Source of the DNA: an uncultured Bacteroidales bacterium
Lineage (GTDB): Bacteria; Bacteroidota; Bacteroidia; Bacteroidales; Muribaculaceae
Direction: 5' to 3'
DNA: 64,000 nt
Assembly: GCA_900544535.1 (NCBI GenBank)
Contig: UQVH01000014.1
Location: 14,689-78,688 of the forward strand
Positions 10,742 to 20,228 of the stretch are shown here, piece by piece. A program made the translations under genes and the position numbers. Every line of letters starts with the position of its first letter. Position 1 is the stretch's first letter. The notes under the pieces are model-generated. The model was given only the letters and a program-made list of their open reading frames with translations. It did no database searches and was not told where the DNA came from.

Positions 10742-13588
10742 TTACTTCGTCCAAGTGAGGTTCCAGATGGCGGTGCGGTCTTTGTTGCCGGCGTCGTTGG
10801 ACGAGGGGCAGTCATTGACAATTTCGATCACAAAGTCACCACTGACATTGAATGCGTGAGTATAGGTGTACTTGGTGTTCTTGGTCATTGCGTCGTTCGT
10901 AAGGACGTCGGTAGCGACAACAGCTCCGTTCTGCTTGATGTTGATGGTCAGCTGACATTTCTTCCCTTCTGTGTATACATAGGCGTAGTCAAAGCTCATG
11001 GTCTTGATTCCGCCGGAGATTGTCGGAGAAGTGAGCTTACCGACTTTGCTCAGACGACCGTTGAGGCAGACTGCAAAGTCCTTGTCCGTGCCAAAGAGTG
11101 CGAAGGTGCTCTTGTTATCAGGAGTGGCACTTCCGGAAAGAATCTGAGCCCATTCGGCTACCCAGCCGGTGGAGCTGGTGTAGGTACCGTAAGTTGTGGC
11201 GGTCTGACCGAAGGAGCTGAAATCAGCGCTCGTCCCGGTCACGGGACCGGGATTGGGATCGACAGGGGTGTCGCCGCCGCCGGCATTGAGTTTGACGTTG
11301 GTCACACACCATGTAGCATACTGGGCGTCGGAGGTGGCATAGTAACGGAAACCGATGTAGACAGTGCCGCTGAACGAGCTGAGATCAAGCGAACCGGAGT
11401 TCACCCAGCCTGAGTAGCCTGAAGCCGGTGCTGTCGGGAGGGCCGGATTGAGTTTAGTCTTGGTACCCTTGGCCGGATCGGCGGAAGTCATTACGTAGAC
11501 TTCAAAGACTGTGGTTGTCGAACCGTAGCCATTGACCTGAGTGTCGAAAGCGAGTTTCTTGTCTGCGACTTTCGAAAGATCGATGGCGGGGCTTATGAGC
11601 CAAGCGTCATAAGGAGGAGTAGTACCCTTGTAGCCGGTACATGCAGCATAAGGTTGAGAGTTGAATTCGGTCGCATACCAGGCCTTGTCACCGGCGACTT
11701 TCAGATTGGTCCAGCCTGCGGGAATCGCCTTGCCGGGGAAAGTCTCGTTGAGCGAGGTGACAGCATCAGACGGAGTCGGATCAACAGGAGTGTCACCGCC
11801 GCCGATAGTGCCGTCAGTGAGATTCCAGATAGCGATACGGTCTTTGTTCTCCGCTACGCCCGAAGGACAATCGTTGATAATTTCAAGTACGTATGAGCCG
11901 GTGATATTGAAGTCATGGCTGTAAACGCATTTCTCGAATTTAGTGATACCGGACTTGTCAAGGACATCGCTCGCAACCACTGCTCCGTTCTGCTTGACGT
12001 TGATGGTCAGCTTGGCTTTACCGTTGTCATTGAACACCTGGGTGTAGTTGAACGAGAGTGTCTTCAAACCGCCGGATATAGTCGGTGAAGTCAGGGTGCC
12101 GGGCTTAGATGTGTTGCCGTTGAGGCTGACGGCGTAGACCGAAGCATCGCCGAATACTTTGAACACGGGACTTTGGTCAGTGTCGCCGCCACGGAGAAGC
12201 TGAGAGTTGGTGGCAACCCAACCGGTTGCGGAGGTGAGAGTATTGTAATAGCCGGTAGCCTCACCGTTGTTCATAGTGTTGAAGTCGGGATCGAGATTGC
12301 CTCCTTCGTCGGGAACCTCAACACCTTCGATGCGGAAGTTGGCGGGAGCACCATTGTTGCCGGTAAGGGCGCCCATGTCAAGGAAGCTGCCGAGGTTGCC
12401 CTTGAGCCATATCTGCTTCTTGTAGTTGGCGGGGTTATCGGCGAGGTTGCCGTACTGGCGGAGTTTGGAATCCTGCGGGAGTGAAACTACCATACACTTG
12501 GTCCAGTCCTTGCATTCAGGATCGGATGCGATGACGAGAGTGTTGTCAAGATCGACTTCGGCCATGAACTGTATGTCGGAATTGGAGGTCACGGACTGAA
12601 CACCCGGAGCTACTGCACCGACGATGTAGCCGGTGAGCCAGATGCCATTGTCAGAGCCGCCGCCGTTGATTACGGAAAGGGCCTCGTCTACGGTATAGGG
12701 ATTGTCCTCAGCGCCGGGACCCTGAGTGGGATTGCCCACATTCATGCAGCCTCTGCGGTCGATGAGTGTGAGCTGCCAGCCACCGTTGGAGTGGTAACCG
12801 AGAATACCGACGATGTCAAAGTGACCTTCGGGAAGCATGTCGTCGTAGAAATTGGAGTAACCGCTGGTGCGGACGGTGAGCGAACCGCCGTCAGCAAGAG
12901 TCAGGGTGCGGTTGACGGTCTCCTTGCTTGCTGCAAAGGTTTCCTTGCCGCCGTCGGCGAAGTAAACATCGTTAAAACGGACAAGCTGGCTCTGCCATTT
13001 AATATAGGTGGCGGCACCGCCTCCTGAGATCTCGGCAAGAGAACGCACGGTGATGGTGTCGACATCCGCCGGTTCAGGACGTCCCTGCATCTGGGCATGC
13101 TCTTCGAAGAAAGCGTAGGGCATGAAGGTTGTCTGCGCGCCGTAAGACTCCGAGTCTTCGGGGAAACCAAGCTGCTGGAGACCGGCATATTTGCCGACTG
13201 TCATTCCGGTGACGTCAATGACGAGTTCCTGACCGCGACGATACTTGTTGTTCATCGAGTTGGCGTTGATGCTCATGGCGAGAGCGCCGGTCTCGTCCTG
13301 GATGACGAGAGACTTGTAGATGTTGCCGGAAGCGTCAGAAGAAATCACACGTCCTTTGACAAGCACATGCTTGCCGTCGGCAGCCTCACCTACTGTGGCA
13401 TAGTAGTTCTCGGCGTCCTGCCAATACTCAGTCTTGAAATCGCTGATCGACATGAGCTGATAGTTCTCTGAATCAGCGAGCCAGGTCGATTCGGGGCTTG
13501 CCACCGCGGGATCGTCGAAATCCTGGCATGCGGTCAGGCCGAGGGTGGCGGCGAAAAGAAGCCCTATATATTTATTGAATATTCTCAT
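10742..13588 (-). CDS. Large DUF5689 surface lipoprotein with duplicated C-terminal modules
   Basis: 948 residues. The signal peptide ends in the lipobox LTAC (Cys21), followed by QDFDDP, acidic residues of the kind that direct Bacteroidetes lipoproteins to the cell surface. Residues about 30-280 are a DUF5689 OB-fold-like domain; about 290-430 is a second OB-like domain ('NPYTVDEAL', 'WLTGYIVG') resembling DUF6359. The C-terminal half has three beta-sandwich modules: two related copies (about 437-595 and 790-948, both ending NDCPS...NKDR..AIWNLT) flank a choice-of-anchor J-like module (about 605-775). Linkers are GGGDTPVDP repeats. It lies 46 bases after the 638-residue DUF5689 gene and is last in the block. 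Likely role: surface binding of the receptor's ligand (inference). Confidence 0.85.
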   Translation of the reverse strand: MRIFNKYIGLLFAATLGLTACQDFDDPAVASPESTWLADSENYQLMSISDFKTEYWQDAENYYATVGEAADGKHVLVKGRVISSDASGNIYKSLVIQDETGALAMSINANSMNNKYRRGQELVIDVTGMTVGKYAGLQQLGFPEDSESYGAQTTFMPYAFFEEHAQMQGRPEPADVDTITVRSLAEISGGGAATYIKWQSQLVRFNDVYFADGGKETFAASKETVNRTLTLADGGSLTVRTSGYSNFYDDMLPEGHFDIVGILGYHSNGGWQLTLIDRRGCMNVGNPTQGPGAEDNPYTVDEALSVINGGGSDNGIWLTGYIVGAVAPGVQSVTSNSDIQFMAEVDLDNTLVIASDPECKDWTKCMVVSLPQDSKLRQYGNLADNPANYKKQIWLKGNLGSFLDMGALTGNNGAPANFRIEGVEVPDEGGNLDPDFNTMNNGEATGYYNTLTSATGWVATNSQLLRGGDTDQSPVFKVFGDASVYAVSLNGNTSKPGTLTSPTISGGLKTLSFNYTQVFNDNGKAKLTINVKQNGAVVASDVLDKSGITKFEKCVYSHDFNITGSYVLEIINDCPSGVAENKDRIAIWNLTDGTIGGGDTPVDPTPSDAVTSLNETFPGKAIPAGWTNLKVAGDKAWYATEFNSQPYAACTGYKGTTPPYDAWLISPAIDLSKVADKKLAFDTQVNGYGSTTTVFEVYVMTSADPAKGTKTKLNPALPTAPASGYSGWVNSGSLDLSSFSGTVYIGFRYYATSDAQYATWCVTNVKLNAGGGDTPVDPNPGPVTGTSADFSSFGQTATTYGTYTSSTGWVAEWAQILSGSATPDNKSTFALFGTDKDFAVCLNGRLSKVGKLTSPTISGGIKTMSFDYAYVYTEGKKCQLTINIKQNGAVVATDVLTNDAMTKNTKYTYTHAFNVSGDFVIEIVNDCPSSNDAGNKDRTAIWNLTWTK

Positions 13589-13634
13589 AATTGCTTATTT
13601 GAGTTGTTTTCGTAGTGTGTCAATAAGTCACATT

Positions 13635-15551
13635 TCACTTTACAGCAACATTTTTCACTTCCCAAGTGCCAGAAGCCTCGTCAGTCGAGGTATAGTGGAA
13701 AGCGATCTGAATTTTCTTTCCTGCAAAGGCTGAGAGAGAAATATCACCCGAACCGATCCATTTCCATCCGTCATTGCTTCCGAATTCAGACATCTCAAGT
13801 TTCGTCCATGCGGAAGCACCTTCCTCACGGGCGCAGACCGAAATCTGCTGCTTGGCGACGTCGACAGAGGGGAACTTATTAATGATCTGCTCGAATGTGA
13901 GCACGGGAGCAGTGGCACCGGCAAGATCGATCACAGGAGAAATGAGATATGAATCGGAAGCCTTAGCCGAGCCTACAAAAGCCGAAGCCTTCATGTATTT
14001 GTTGGTTTCGTCATACTTCCAGACATAGCTCAGACCTTCGGCCATAGAGACAGTCTCAATAGTGAAATTTCCCTGGCCGGAAGCAAAGGATTCCGAGAAA
14101 ATGCCTGTCGAAGGAGTGTCGGGAGTGTCGGGAGTGTCAGGGGTTACGGGGTGGTTTGCGGTGGTCTCGATGAGAACGTTCTTGATTTCCCAGGTTCCGG
14201 CCTTAGTGTCGGTCGAGGTATAGCGGAAGCCGATCTCGACTTTCTTTCCTATGTAGGCCGCGAGGTCTATGTCGCCTGAGTTGGCGAAATTCCATGACAT
14301 CGACGCAGGATAAGCGGGAACCGTAAGGCGCGTCCATTCGGTTGTGCCGACTTCGCGGATGTTGACCGAAGTCTCGCTCTTGGCAGTCTCAAGATTCGAG
14401 AAGAAGTTCAGGGCCTGATCAAAACTGAGGAAAGCAGCGGACTGAGATGTGAGGTCGATCTCAGGAGATACGAGCCAGCAGTCGGAGGCATGGTTCTCTC
14501 TCGTAGAGCTGACATAAGCCGTAGCAATGGCATATTTGTGTGAGTCGTATTTCCAGACTTCGGGAACTGCGGCAGGGAGCACATCATTGACAACAGAGAA
14601 CTTGCCGAGTCCGTTTGCAAAAGTCTCGGAGAAGATCGCGTCGCCGGAAGGACCGTCAGGAGCATCCACGAATTCAAATCCGTCGATACAGTCGGTTGCG
14701 GGGTTCATCACGTAAAGCTGCCACATAGGGTTGCCGGTTCCCTTATAATAGCTGAGAATGCCGATGACAGATCCGGTACCCTTGGGAAGGATGTCTGCCG
14801 CAAATTTGCATTTGTCGCTGGTACGGATAGTGATGGTATTGCCCTGGGCATCCTTGAGGGTACGGTTGGTCGTCGCGGTCGTACCGGGGTTGTTACACCA
14901 GGCCTGTTCGCCGCCCCCCTCGAAGGTCATGTTTTCGAGTTTGACGAGCTGGCACTGCCAGGCGATGAGTTTGTCCTGATCATTGATCCATGAGTTGAGG
15001 TCGGAAAGAGTCACGGTGTAGGGTTCGGCATCAGTAGCTGATGGCAAGCCGTTGCGCTGGGCTCGCCTGATGAACTCTTCCTTGTCCATGCCACCGAGAG
15101 AGGTGGTTCCGGTGTTAGGATTGGTGTACCAGACGCCGATCTGCATCTGTGTGCCGTAACCGCCGACTAAAAGGCCGGTGACATTGATGCGTACTTCCTG
15201 ACCCATGTGGTAGTTTTCATATAGATCGTAACCATAGATGCGGAAGTCCATCGCGCCACTCTCGTCGCGGACGTAGATGCGCTGGTAGACGTTGCCCTGC
15301 TGATCGGAAGAGATCACACGGCCGGCAAGGATGATGCTGTCGCCGTCAGCGTTGACCGGAATTGTCTGCGGTTTGTTGTTGACAGCCGCATCCCAGAAGA
15401 GCTTTTTGAATTCGGCTATTGAGGTGTTTGCCTTATAAGTTGCTTCGGGGACGATCACCGGCGGACGGTCAAGGTCGTCGTCGCAGCTGACGAAAGCGCC
15501 TGAGGTGGCGGCTACGGCGAGCACCGCGAAGAGTGATTTATATAGCTTCAT
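13635..15551 (-). CDS. DUF5689 surface lipoprotein with two choice-of-anchor modules
   Basis: 638 residues. The lipobox is FVSC (Cys23) followed by DDDLD, an acidic surface-export signal. Residues about 35-295 are the DUF5689 OB-fold-like domain, including 'ISSDQQGNVYQRIYVRDE', close to the equivalent 'ISSDASGNIYKSLVIQDE' stretch of the neighbouring 948-residue protein. Two choice-of-anchor J-like beta-sandwich modules follow (about 305-465 and 480-638), separated by a TPDTPDTP linker; both end in 'GTWE(I/V)KNV'. The gene sits 45 bases after the TonB receptor and 46 before the larger DUF5689 gene. It probably works with the receptor in the place a SusD protein would occupy in other systems (inference). 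Confidence 0.87.
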   Translation of the reverse strand: MKLYKSLFAVLAVAATSGAFVSCDDDLDRPPVIVPEATYKANTSIAEFKKLFWDAAVNNKPQTIPVNADGDSIILAGRVISSDQQGNVYQRIYVRDESGAMDFRIYGYDLYENYHMGQEVRINVTGLLVGGYGTQMQIGVWYTNPNTGTTSLGGMDKEEFIRRAQRNGLPSATDAEPYTVTLSDLNSWINDQDKLIAWQCQLVKLENMTFEGGGEQAWCNNPGTTATTNRTLKDAQGNTITIRTSDKCKFAADILPKGTGSVIGILSYYKGTGNPMWQLYVMNPATDCIDGFEFVDAPDGPSGDAIFSETFANGLGKFSVVNDVLPAAVPEVWKYDSHKYAIATAYVSSTRENHASDCWLVSPEIDLTSQSAAFLSFDQALNFFSNLETAKSETSVNIREVGTTEWTRLTVPAYPASMSWNFANSGDIDLAAYIGKKVEIGFRYTSTDTKAGTWEIKNVLIETTANHPVTPDTPDTPDTPSTGIFSESFASGQGNFTIETVSMAEGLSYVWKYDETNKYMKASAFVGSAKASDSYLISPVIDLAGATAPVLTFEQIINKFPSVDVAKQQISVCAREEGASAWTKLEMSEFGSNDGWKWIGSGDISLSAFAGKKIQIAFHYTSTDEASGTWEVKNVAVK

Positions 15552-15596
15552 AATGATTTATGTTCTTTATTAAGAAAACTTTGTTTGAAGAAGAAA

Positions 15597-18350
15597 TTAG
15601 AAGCGGATGCCTACGTTGAGATAAACCTTGATGCCCTGGGCGTAGAAGTATTTGTTGGGATACTTGGTCGAATCGTAGTTGGTGTAGTCGAAACGGCCCT
15701 GCTGATAGGCGTAGGTCTGAATGTTCTTGTTGTTAAGAATGTTCTCTACGTTGAGGTTGAAGTTCATGGACACCTTGCGGTTGATGTAGACGAGCTTGCC
15801 GATCGATGCGTTGAGAACGAAAGCGTCCTTGAGCTTGTCCTGCTCGGCGAGTTCACCCATCTTGGCTTCGAGTTCTTCGAGAGTGGGATATTTCTCCCAG
15901 AGGTTGGGGAGAGCCTCGTGACGGATCGGCGAGAGGTTCACGTAAGCGTCGCCCATCCATGAAGCGTTGACGTTGAAGAACCACGATTTGGGAGCGGCCC
16001 AGTCGATGCCGATGTTGGCAGCGGTCTGGGGAGTGCCGCCGATGTAGAAATTCTTCAGGTAGACCTTCTGGTTGATGTCTTCCATCATGCCGTTTTCATA
16101 AGAGCGGGTTCCTTCCGGACGGTTCTTGTACTGATAGCGGGCGAAGGTGGCTGCGGCCGAGAGTGTGATCGAGGGTGTGATCTTGTAGGCTGCGCCGATC
16201 TCGACACCTTTGTAGCGGGTGTGGACACCTTTGAGCACATAGTTCATGAAAGTCGAATACTGATCGTCATAGAACGAGGAACGTTCGGTCTGGTCGAACA
16301 TTTCAGTCCAGAAACCGGTGATGGCACCGCGGAAGCGGCGGTAGTTCCATGAATATGACAGGTCGCCCGAAAGGATGCGTTCGTTCTGGAGACCGTCGAT
16401 GGCAGTGTCCTTGATACGGGGCGAGATGTAGGAGTATTCGAAGAGAGGAGCGACGGTCTCATATCCGGCATGGGCCGAGATGAAGTTGCGTCCGTCGATC
16501 TTGTAGGTGGCGCCGGCTTTGAGGGCGCCGGTATCGAAGCGGTGAGTGGCACCCTTGCCGTAGGAGTTCTCGGGCGCGCGGCCGTTCTGCATCTTGCCGT
16601 CGCGGAAGAACTGGGTGTAGCCGATCTTCAGGCCATAGTTGATGTCCCACTGCGGAAGAGTGATGATGTTCTGAAGCCAGAAGTTTCCGTGGAGAGCGTT
16701 GATATAGTAGTCATAGCCGAAAGTATCGTCCTTGCCGACACGACGGTTGGGGTTGCGGAGGTTGTTCTGCATCATGTCCGGATCGCCGGGGAAGTCGCGT
16801 TCGCTGTACTGGTCGACATCGAGCCAGTATTCGCCGCCGAGGAGATCACGGATTGTCTTGTAATAGTGGGCGCGGGTATAGTTGAAGCTTACGCCTGCCT
16901 GGAGAGTCATGTGGTCATTGAGACGGTGGTTGAGCAGCGAGTTGAAGATGAAATTCAGCTGGTTGCTGTGGCGGTTTTCAAGGATATAACTTGCCGAATG
17001 GTTGTCGGGGTTGCCGCCGCGGCCGAACTGATTGTTGAGGTAGTTGGCCTGATAGAGGTTGTCCCAGTTGATCTGACGGAAATGCTTATCGTGGCGCCAG
17101 AGATCGGTGTAGAGATCGAAGGCTTCCTGATTGTCGGCAAAGTAGCTGGGGAGATAACGGTAGTAGTCCGGACGCGGGTCGGCGGCGTTGTACCAGTTGA
17201 GAGCCGAAGTCAAGTAGTTGACCGAACGGAAAGCGGCACCGGTGTTGAGGGTTGTACCGTTTTTGGGTTTCCAGATCCAGTTGAGGACAGCGGTGGGATC
17301 GAAGGTCTCAACAATCTTGGATGAGCGGCGCTTGCCGTCCTGCCAGCCCCAGTTGGGGTTGTAAAGATTGTTGCCGGTAAGCTCGTAGGCTTCCTCATAG
17401 GTCGCCGAATTGGTGGCACGCTGTGTGGGAGCACCCCAGACAGTGAGGTTGAGAGAATGCTTGTCATTGAAAACTTTTTCCAATGAAGCGAAGAGGCCGA
17501 AAGAGTGGTAGAATGTACCGTCGATGACACCTTCGTCGGCATAGCGACCGATAGCGGAGAGGGTCAGTGCCCAGCCGTGCTTGTTGAGACCTGTGGAATA
17601 CATGGCCATGCCGCGGAGCATGTAGTTGGAGTTGGTATAGGCTACCGAACCATTGAAGCCGGGAGCGTAATGTGAGGCACGGGTGTTGATGTCAGTAGCG
17701 CCGCCGATGTTGCCGAAACCGAAAGCAGCTGCTCCGAGGCCGAGAGCGGCGGTGCGGTCACGGAATGCGCGATTCATGCCGCCGAGAGTCGAGTAGTTGA
17801 AACGACCGCGAGCCAGGTCGTTGAAATTGATACCGTTGACATAAGTCTCGTTGTACTTCGAGTCGTAGCCGCGGATGCGGAAGCGCATGGGCTGGAAATC
17901 GTAGCTTGCGGCATTGTAATATACGTCGTCATTCGCACCGGTCAGAGCTGCGATCGACTGAGCGGAGCCTTCTTCGTCTTCAAGAAGATTCTGGTCGAAG
18001 AGCATGTCGTTCTGATCTTCGTAGAAGACGGTGTTGAGGTTTGAGTCAAGCATCTTGATGATGCCGAGGTTGTCAACGACACCGTTGACGATGTTGACGT
18101 TCATCGTGACGTCCTGATAGCCGTAGGCCACGATGACGAGCAGGTCGTCGCCGGCTTTGGCTGTTGAGATTCGGAACTCGCCCGAAGGGTCGGTCGTTGC
18201 CTGAAGTCCCTGATTGTCGAGCATGACGGTTGCTCCCGAAACGGGAACGCCTGTGTTGGAGTCGACAACAGTACCGGCTACGCCTGTGGTCTGTGCAAGC
18301 GACGGTATCACGGCCGTCAGAAGCAGTAGCAGAAACAGTTTCAGTCTCAT
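15597..18350 (-). CDS. TonB-dependent outer-membrane receptor with CarboxypepD_reg-like N-terminus
   Basis: 917 residues. A signal peptide (about 1-19) is followed by a carboxypeptidase regulatory-like domain (about 22-105: 'GVAGTVVDSNTGVPVSGATV'), a plug domain (about 130-250, 'FRIRGYDSKYNETYVNG') and a 22-strand-type barrel ending in the terminal Phe of 'VYLNVGIRF'. Such receptors import large or scarce ligands across the outer membrane with energy from TonB-ExbBD. There is no SusD gene beside it; two DUF5689 lipoproteins follow and a cytidylate-kinase-like gene and secreted nuclease precede it. The ligand cannot be read from sequence; the neighbours suggest nucleic acid or a phosphorylated product (inference). 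Confidence 0.92.
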   Translation of the reverse strand: MRLKLFLLLLLTAVIPSLAQTTGVAGTVVDSNTGVPVSGATVMLDNQGLQATTDPSGEFRISTAKAGDDLLVIVAYGYQDVTMNVNIVNGVVDNLGIIKMLDSNLNTVFYEDQNDMLFDQNLLEDEEGSAQSIAALTGANDDVYYNAASYDFQPMRFRIRGYDSKYNETYVNGINFNDLARGRFNYSTLGGMNRAFRDRTAALGLGAAAFGFGNIGGATDINTRASHYAPGFNGSVAYTNSNYMLRGMAMYSTGLNKHGWALTLSAIGRYADEGVIDGTFYHSFGLFASLEKVFNDKHSLNLTVWGAPTQRATNSATYEEAYELTGNNLYNPNWGWQDGKRRSSKIVETFDPTAVLNWIWKPKNGTTLNTGAAFRSVNYLTSALNWYNAADPRPDYYRYLPSYFADNQEAFDLYTDLWRHDKHFRQINWDNLYQANYLNNQFGRGGNPDNHSASYILENRHSNQLNFIFNSLLNHRLNDHMTLQAGVSFNYTRAHYYKTIRDLLGGEYWLDVDQYSERDFPGDPDMMQNNLRNPNRRVGKDDTFGYDYYINALHGNFWLQNIITLPQWDINYGLKIGYTQFFRDGKMQNGRAPENSYGKGATHRFDTGALKAGATYKIDGRNFISAHAGYETVAPLFEYSYISPRIKDTAIDGLQNERILSGDLSYSWNYRRFRGAITGFWTEMFDQTERSSFYDDQYSTFMNYVLKGVHTRYKGVEIGAAYKITPSITLSAAATFARYQYKNRPEGTRSYENGMMEDINQKVYLKNFYIGGTPQTAANIGIDWAAPKSWFFNVNASWMGDAYVNLSPIRHEALPNLWEKYPTLEELEAKMGELAEQDKLKDAFVLNASIGKLVYINRKVSMNFNLNVENILNNKNIQTYAYQQGRFDYTNYDSTKYPNKYFYAQGIKVYLNVGIRF

Positions 18351-18457
18351 AAGTTAATGATAAGTAAATATGATTGTTGATTATGTTTTTAGATCGCGCA
18401 TCGTGGCGTCAACATTCCGAAGGCGCCTTTCAATATCGGATATCAGAGATTGGGGGA

Positions 18458-19129
18458 TCAGTCGATGAACCCGCGCAGACGCAGGTAGGTCCTGACGAGC
18501 TCGACATTAGCGCCCATCGGCAGGCGTGAGGAGTCGATTGTCAGGTCGTAGCTTTTGGCATCACCCCAAGTCTTGTCTGTGAAAAAGTTGTAGTAGTCGG
18601 CACGCCATTTGTTGGTCTTGCGGGCCATCGCCTCGGCCTTGTCGGCCGCGATAGCATCGTTGCGGGCCATGATGCGGCGCACACAGTCGGACATCGGGGC
18701 GTGGACAAAGAGGTTGACGCAGCGCGGATGGTCGCGCAGAATATAGTCGGAACTGCGCCCTACGACAACAAACGATTTCTCACCGGCGATCGAACGCAGG
18801 AAGTCGCTGATGCTCTTGTAGAGGCCGTCGTCGGAGATGGAAGAGGCGCCGGTGTAGTAACACATCGGTGTCACCCCCATCGCGAAGCTGAAAAGCCCCT
18901 GGAGAAAAGTAGGGAAGCGTTCGTCTTTCTTGCGGAAGAAATCGGGATTGACGCCGGCGAGTTTGGCCGATTCGACAAGAAGCTCCTTGTCGTAGTAGGC
19001 TATGCCGAGGGCGTCGGCAAGTGCTTTGCCGAGTTCTCGTCCGCCGCTGCCGAACTGGCGGCCGACAGTGATGACAAATGGAGGACGCCCGGACGGGGAC
19101 GCGGAATTTGAATTGGAATCGTTGTCCAT
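18458..19129 (-). CDS. Cytidylate-kinase-like family protein
   Basis: 223 residues. The P-loop region 'TVGRQFGSGGRELGKALA' (about 21-38) and the pattern of the rest match the Cytidylate_kin2/AAA_26 family, P-loop kinases common in gut Firmicutes and Bacteroidetes and distinct from Cmk. A cytoplasmic nucleoside-monophosphate kinase role is plausible but unproven. No signal peptide; the first 15 residues are a Ser/Asn-rich disordered leader. It sits 55 bases after the secreted nuclease gene and 107 before the TonB receptor on the same strand, so it may be cotranscribed with them and act on imported nucleotides (inference). Confidence 0.85.
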   Translation of the reverse strand: MDNDSNSNSASPSGRPPFVITVGRQFGSGGRELGKALADALGIAYYDKELLVESAKLAGVNPDFFRKKDERFPTFLQGLFSFAMGVTPMCYYTGASSISDDGLYKSISDFLRSIAGEKSFVVVGRSSDYILRDHPRCVNLFVHAPMSDCVRRIMARNDAIAADKAEAMARKTNKWRADYYNFFTDKTWGDAKSYDLTIDSSRLPMGANVELVRTYLRLRGFID

Positions 19130-19184
19130 CCTATATGCTCTGCTATATAATTCGATTATATAATTTGCCTATATATTAAGGTGG

Positions 19185-20228
19185 TTATCGGCGCGAGACG
19201 TAAAGAAAGATCTCTGTCGGGAAGTGGTCAGAATAGCCGTTGAGCCATGCGCCGCTTGCGAAAGTGCGCTTCGGATAGCCCTGACGCTGTCCCTCGGTGT
19301 CGAAAAGGAAGTCGAAATTGTTGACCTTGCATGAGCTGTAAGTCAGCCGGGCATCGTTCTGCTTGAGAAGAGTACCGGAGACGATAATCTGGTCGAAGAG
19401 ATTCCACTGTCCCTTGTAGGCGAGAGTACCGATGCCCCGGTCAAGGAGTTTCCACCAGGGGTTGAAGAACTGATGTGGTCCCACATCCTTCATGTCGCGC
19501 TTGGCTCCGAGGCTCACCGCGCATGATTTGTCCTGCGGATCGTCATTGAGGTCACCCATAATGATGACGCCCTGATTGGGACGGATGGCCCAGAGGGAGT
19601 CGGCGATCTGTTTGGAGAGTTCGGCTGCTGCTTCGCGCAGATAGCTCGAACGTTCCTGTCCGCCGAGACGCGAGGGCCAGTGATTAACGATGACGCTGAC
19701 AGTGTCGCCGCCAAGAATGCCGGTCACGCACATCTGGTCGCGGGTGCGGAACTCTGCGTAGCCGGGGATGACGAGACGATGGTTGGTAACATCGAGCACT
19801 TTGAAGAGGCGGGGATTGTAGAGGAGACCCACGTCGACACCGCGACGGTCGGGAGAATCGTGATGGACAACCTGAAGACGCCACTGGCGTATGTCCTTGG
19901 CGCGCACAAGATCGTCGAGACAGCTTTTATTCTCGATTTCGGACACACCGATAATGGCCGGACCCATCGGAGTGTTTTTAGTCACCATTCTGGAGATACA
20001 GTAGGCCAGATTGTTGATCTTGCTCCAATATTTGGCACCGTTCCACTGGCGGGCGCCATCGGGAGAAAATTCAAGGTCGTACTGGCCGTTGTTGTTGATC
20101 GTATCAAACAGGTTCTCAAGGTTGTAGAATGCCACACCATAGACAAGGGGCTGTTTCGGATCAGACTGAGCCGAAGCACCGAACGCCATCAGCAGAGCCA
20201 ACAGCGGAAATAAAAAAATCCTCTTCAT
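19185..20228 (-). CDS. Secreted endonuclease/exonuclease/phosphatase-family protein
   Basis: 347 residues from the ATG at 20228, chosen because a clean signal peptide (MKRIFLF...ASAQ, about 1-21) starts there; an in-frame start at 20318 would place about 30 unrelated residues before it. The EEP catalytic set is complete: Asn36 and Glu38 (NLENLF), Glu97 (SEIEN), His183 (NHWPSR), Asp226 and Asn228 (GDLND), Asp334-His335 (SDHFP). The family includes DNase I-like nucleases and phosphodiesterases; NHWPSR and the layout resemble the catalytic domain of extracellular NucH/ExeM-type nucleases. It is first in a five-gene block with the TonB receptor and DUF5689 lipoproteins. Substrate (DNA, RNA or phosphodiester) is not settled. 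Confidence 0.9.
   Translation of the reverse strand: MKRIFLFPLLALLMAFGASAQSDPKQPLVYGVAFYNLENLFDTINNNGQYDLEFSPDGARQWNGAKYWSKINNLAYCISRMVTKNTPMGPAIIGVSEIENKSCLDDLVRAKDIRQWRLQVVHHDSPDRRGVDVGLLYNPRLFKVLDVTNHRLVIPGYAEFRTRDQMCVTGILGGDTVSVIVNHWPSRLGGQERSSYLREAAAELSKQIADSLWAIRPNQGVIIMGDLNDDPQDKSCAVSLGAKRDMKDVGPHQFFNPWWKLLDRGIGTLAYKGQWNLFDQIIVSGTLLKQNDARLTYSSCKVNNFDFLFDTEGQRQGYPKRTFASGAWLNGYSDHFPTEIFLYVSRR

Noticed and set aside
10742..18350. Classic polysaccharide utilisation locus
   Set aside because: No SusD, glycoside hydrolase or sugar sensor accompanies the receptor; the GH95 gene is 10 kb away with its own promoter.
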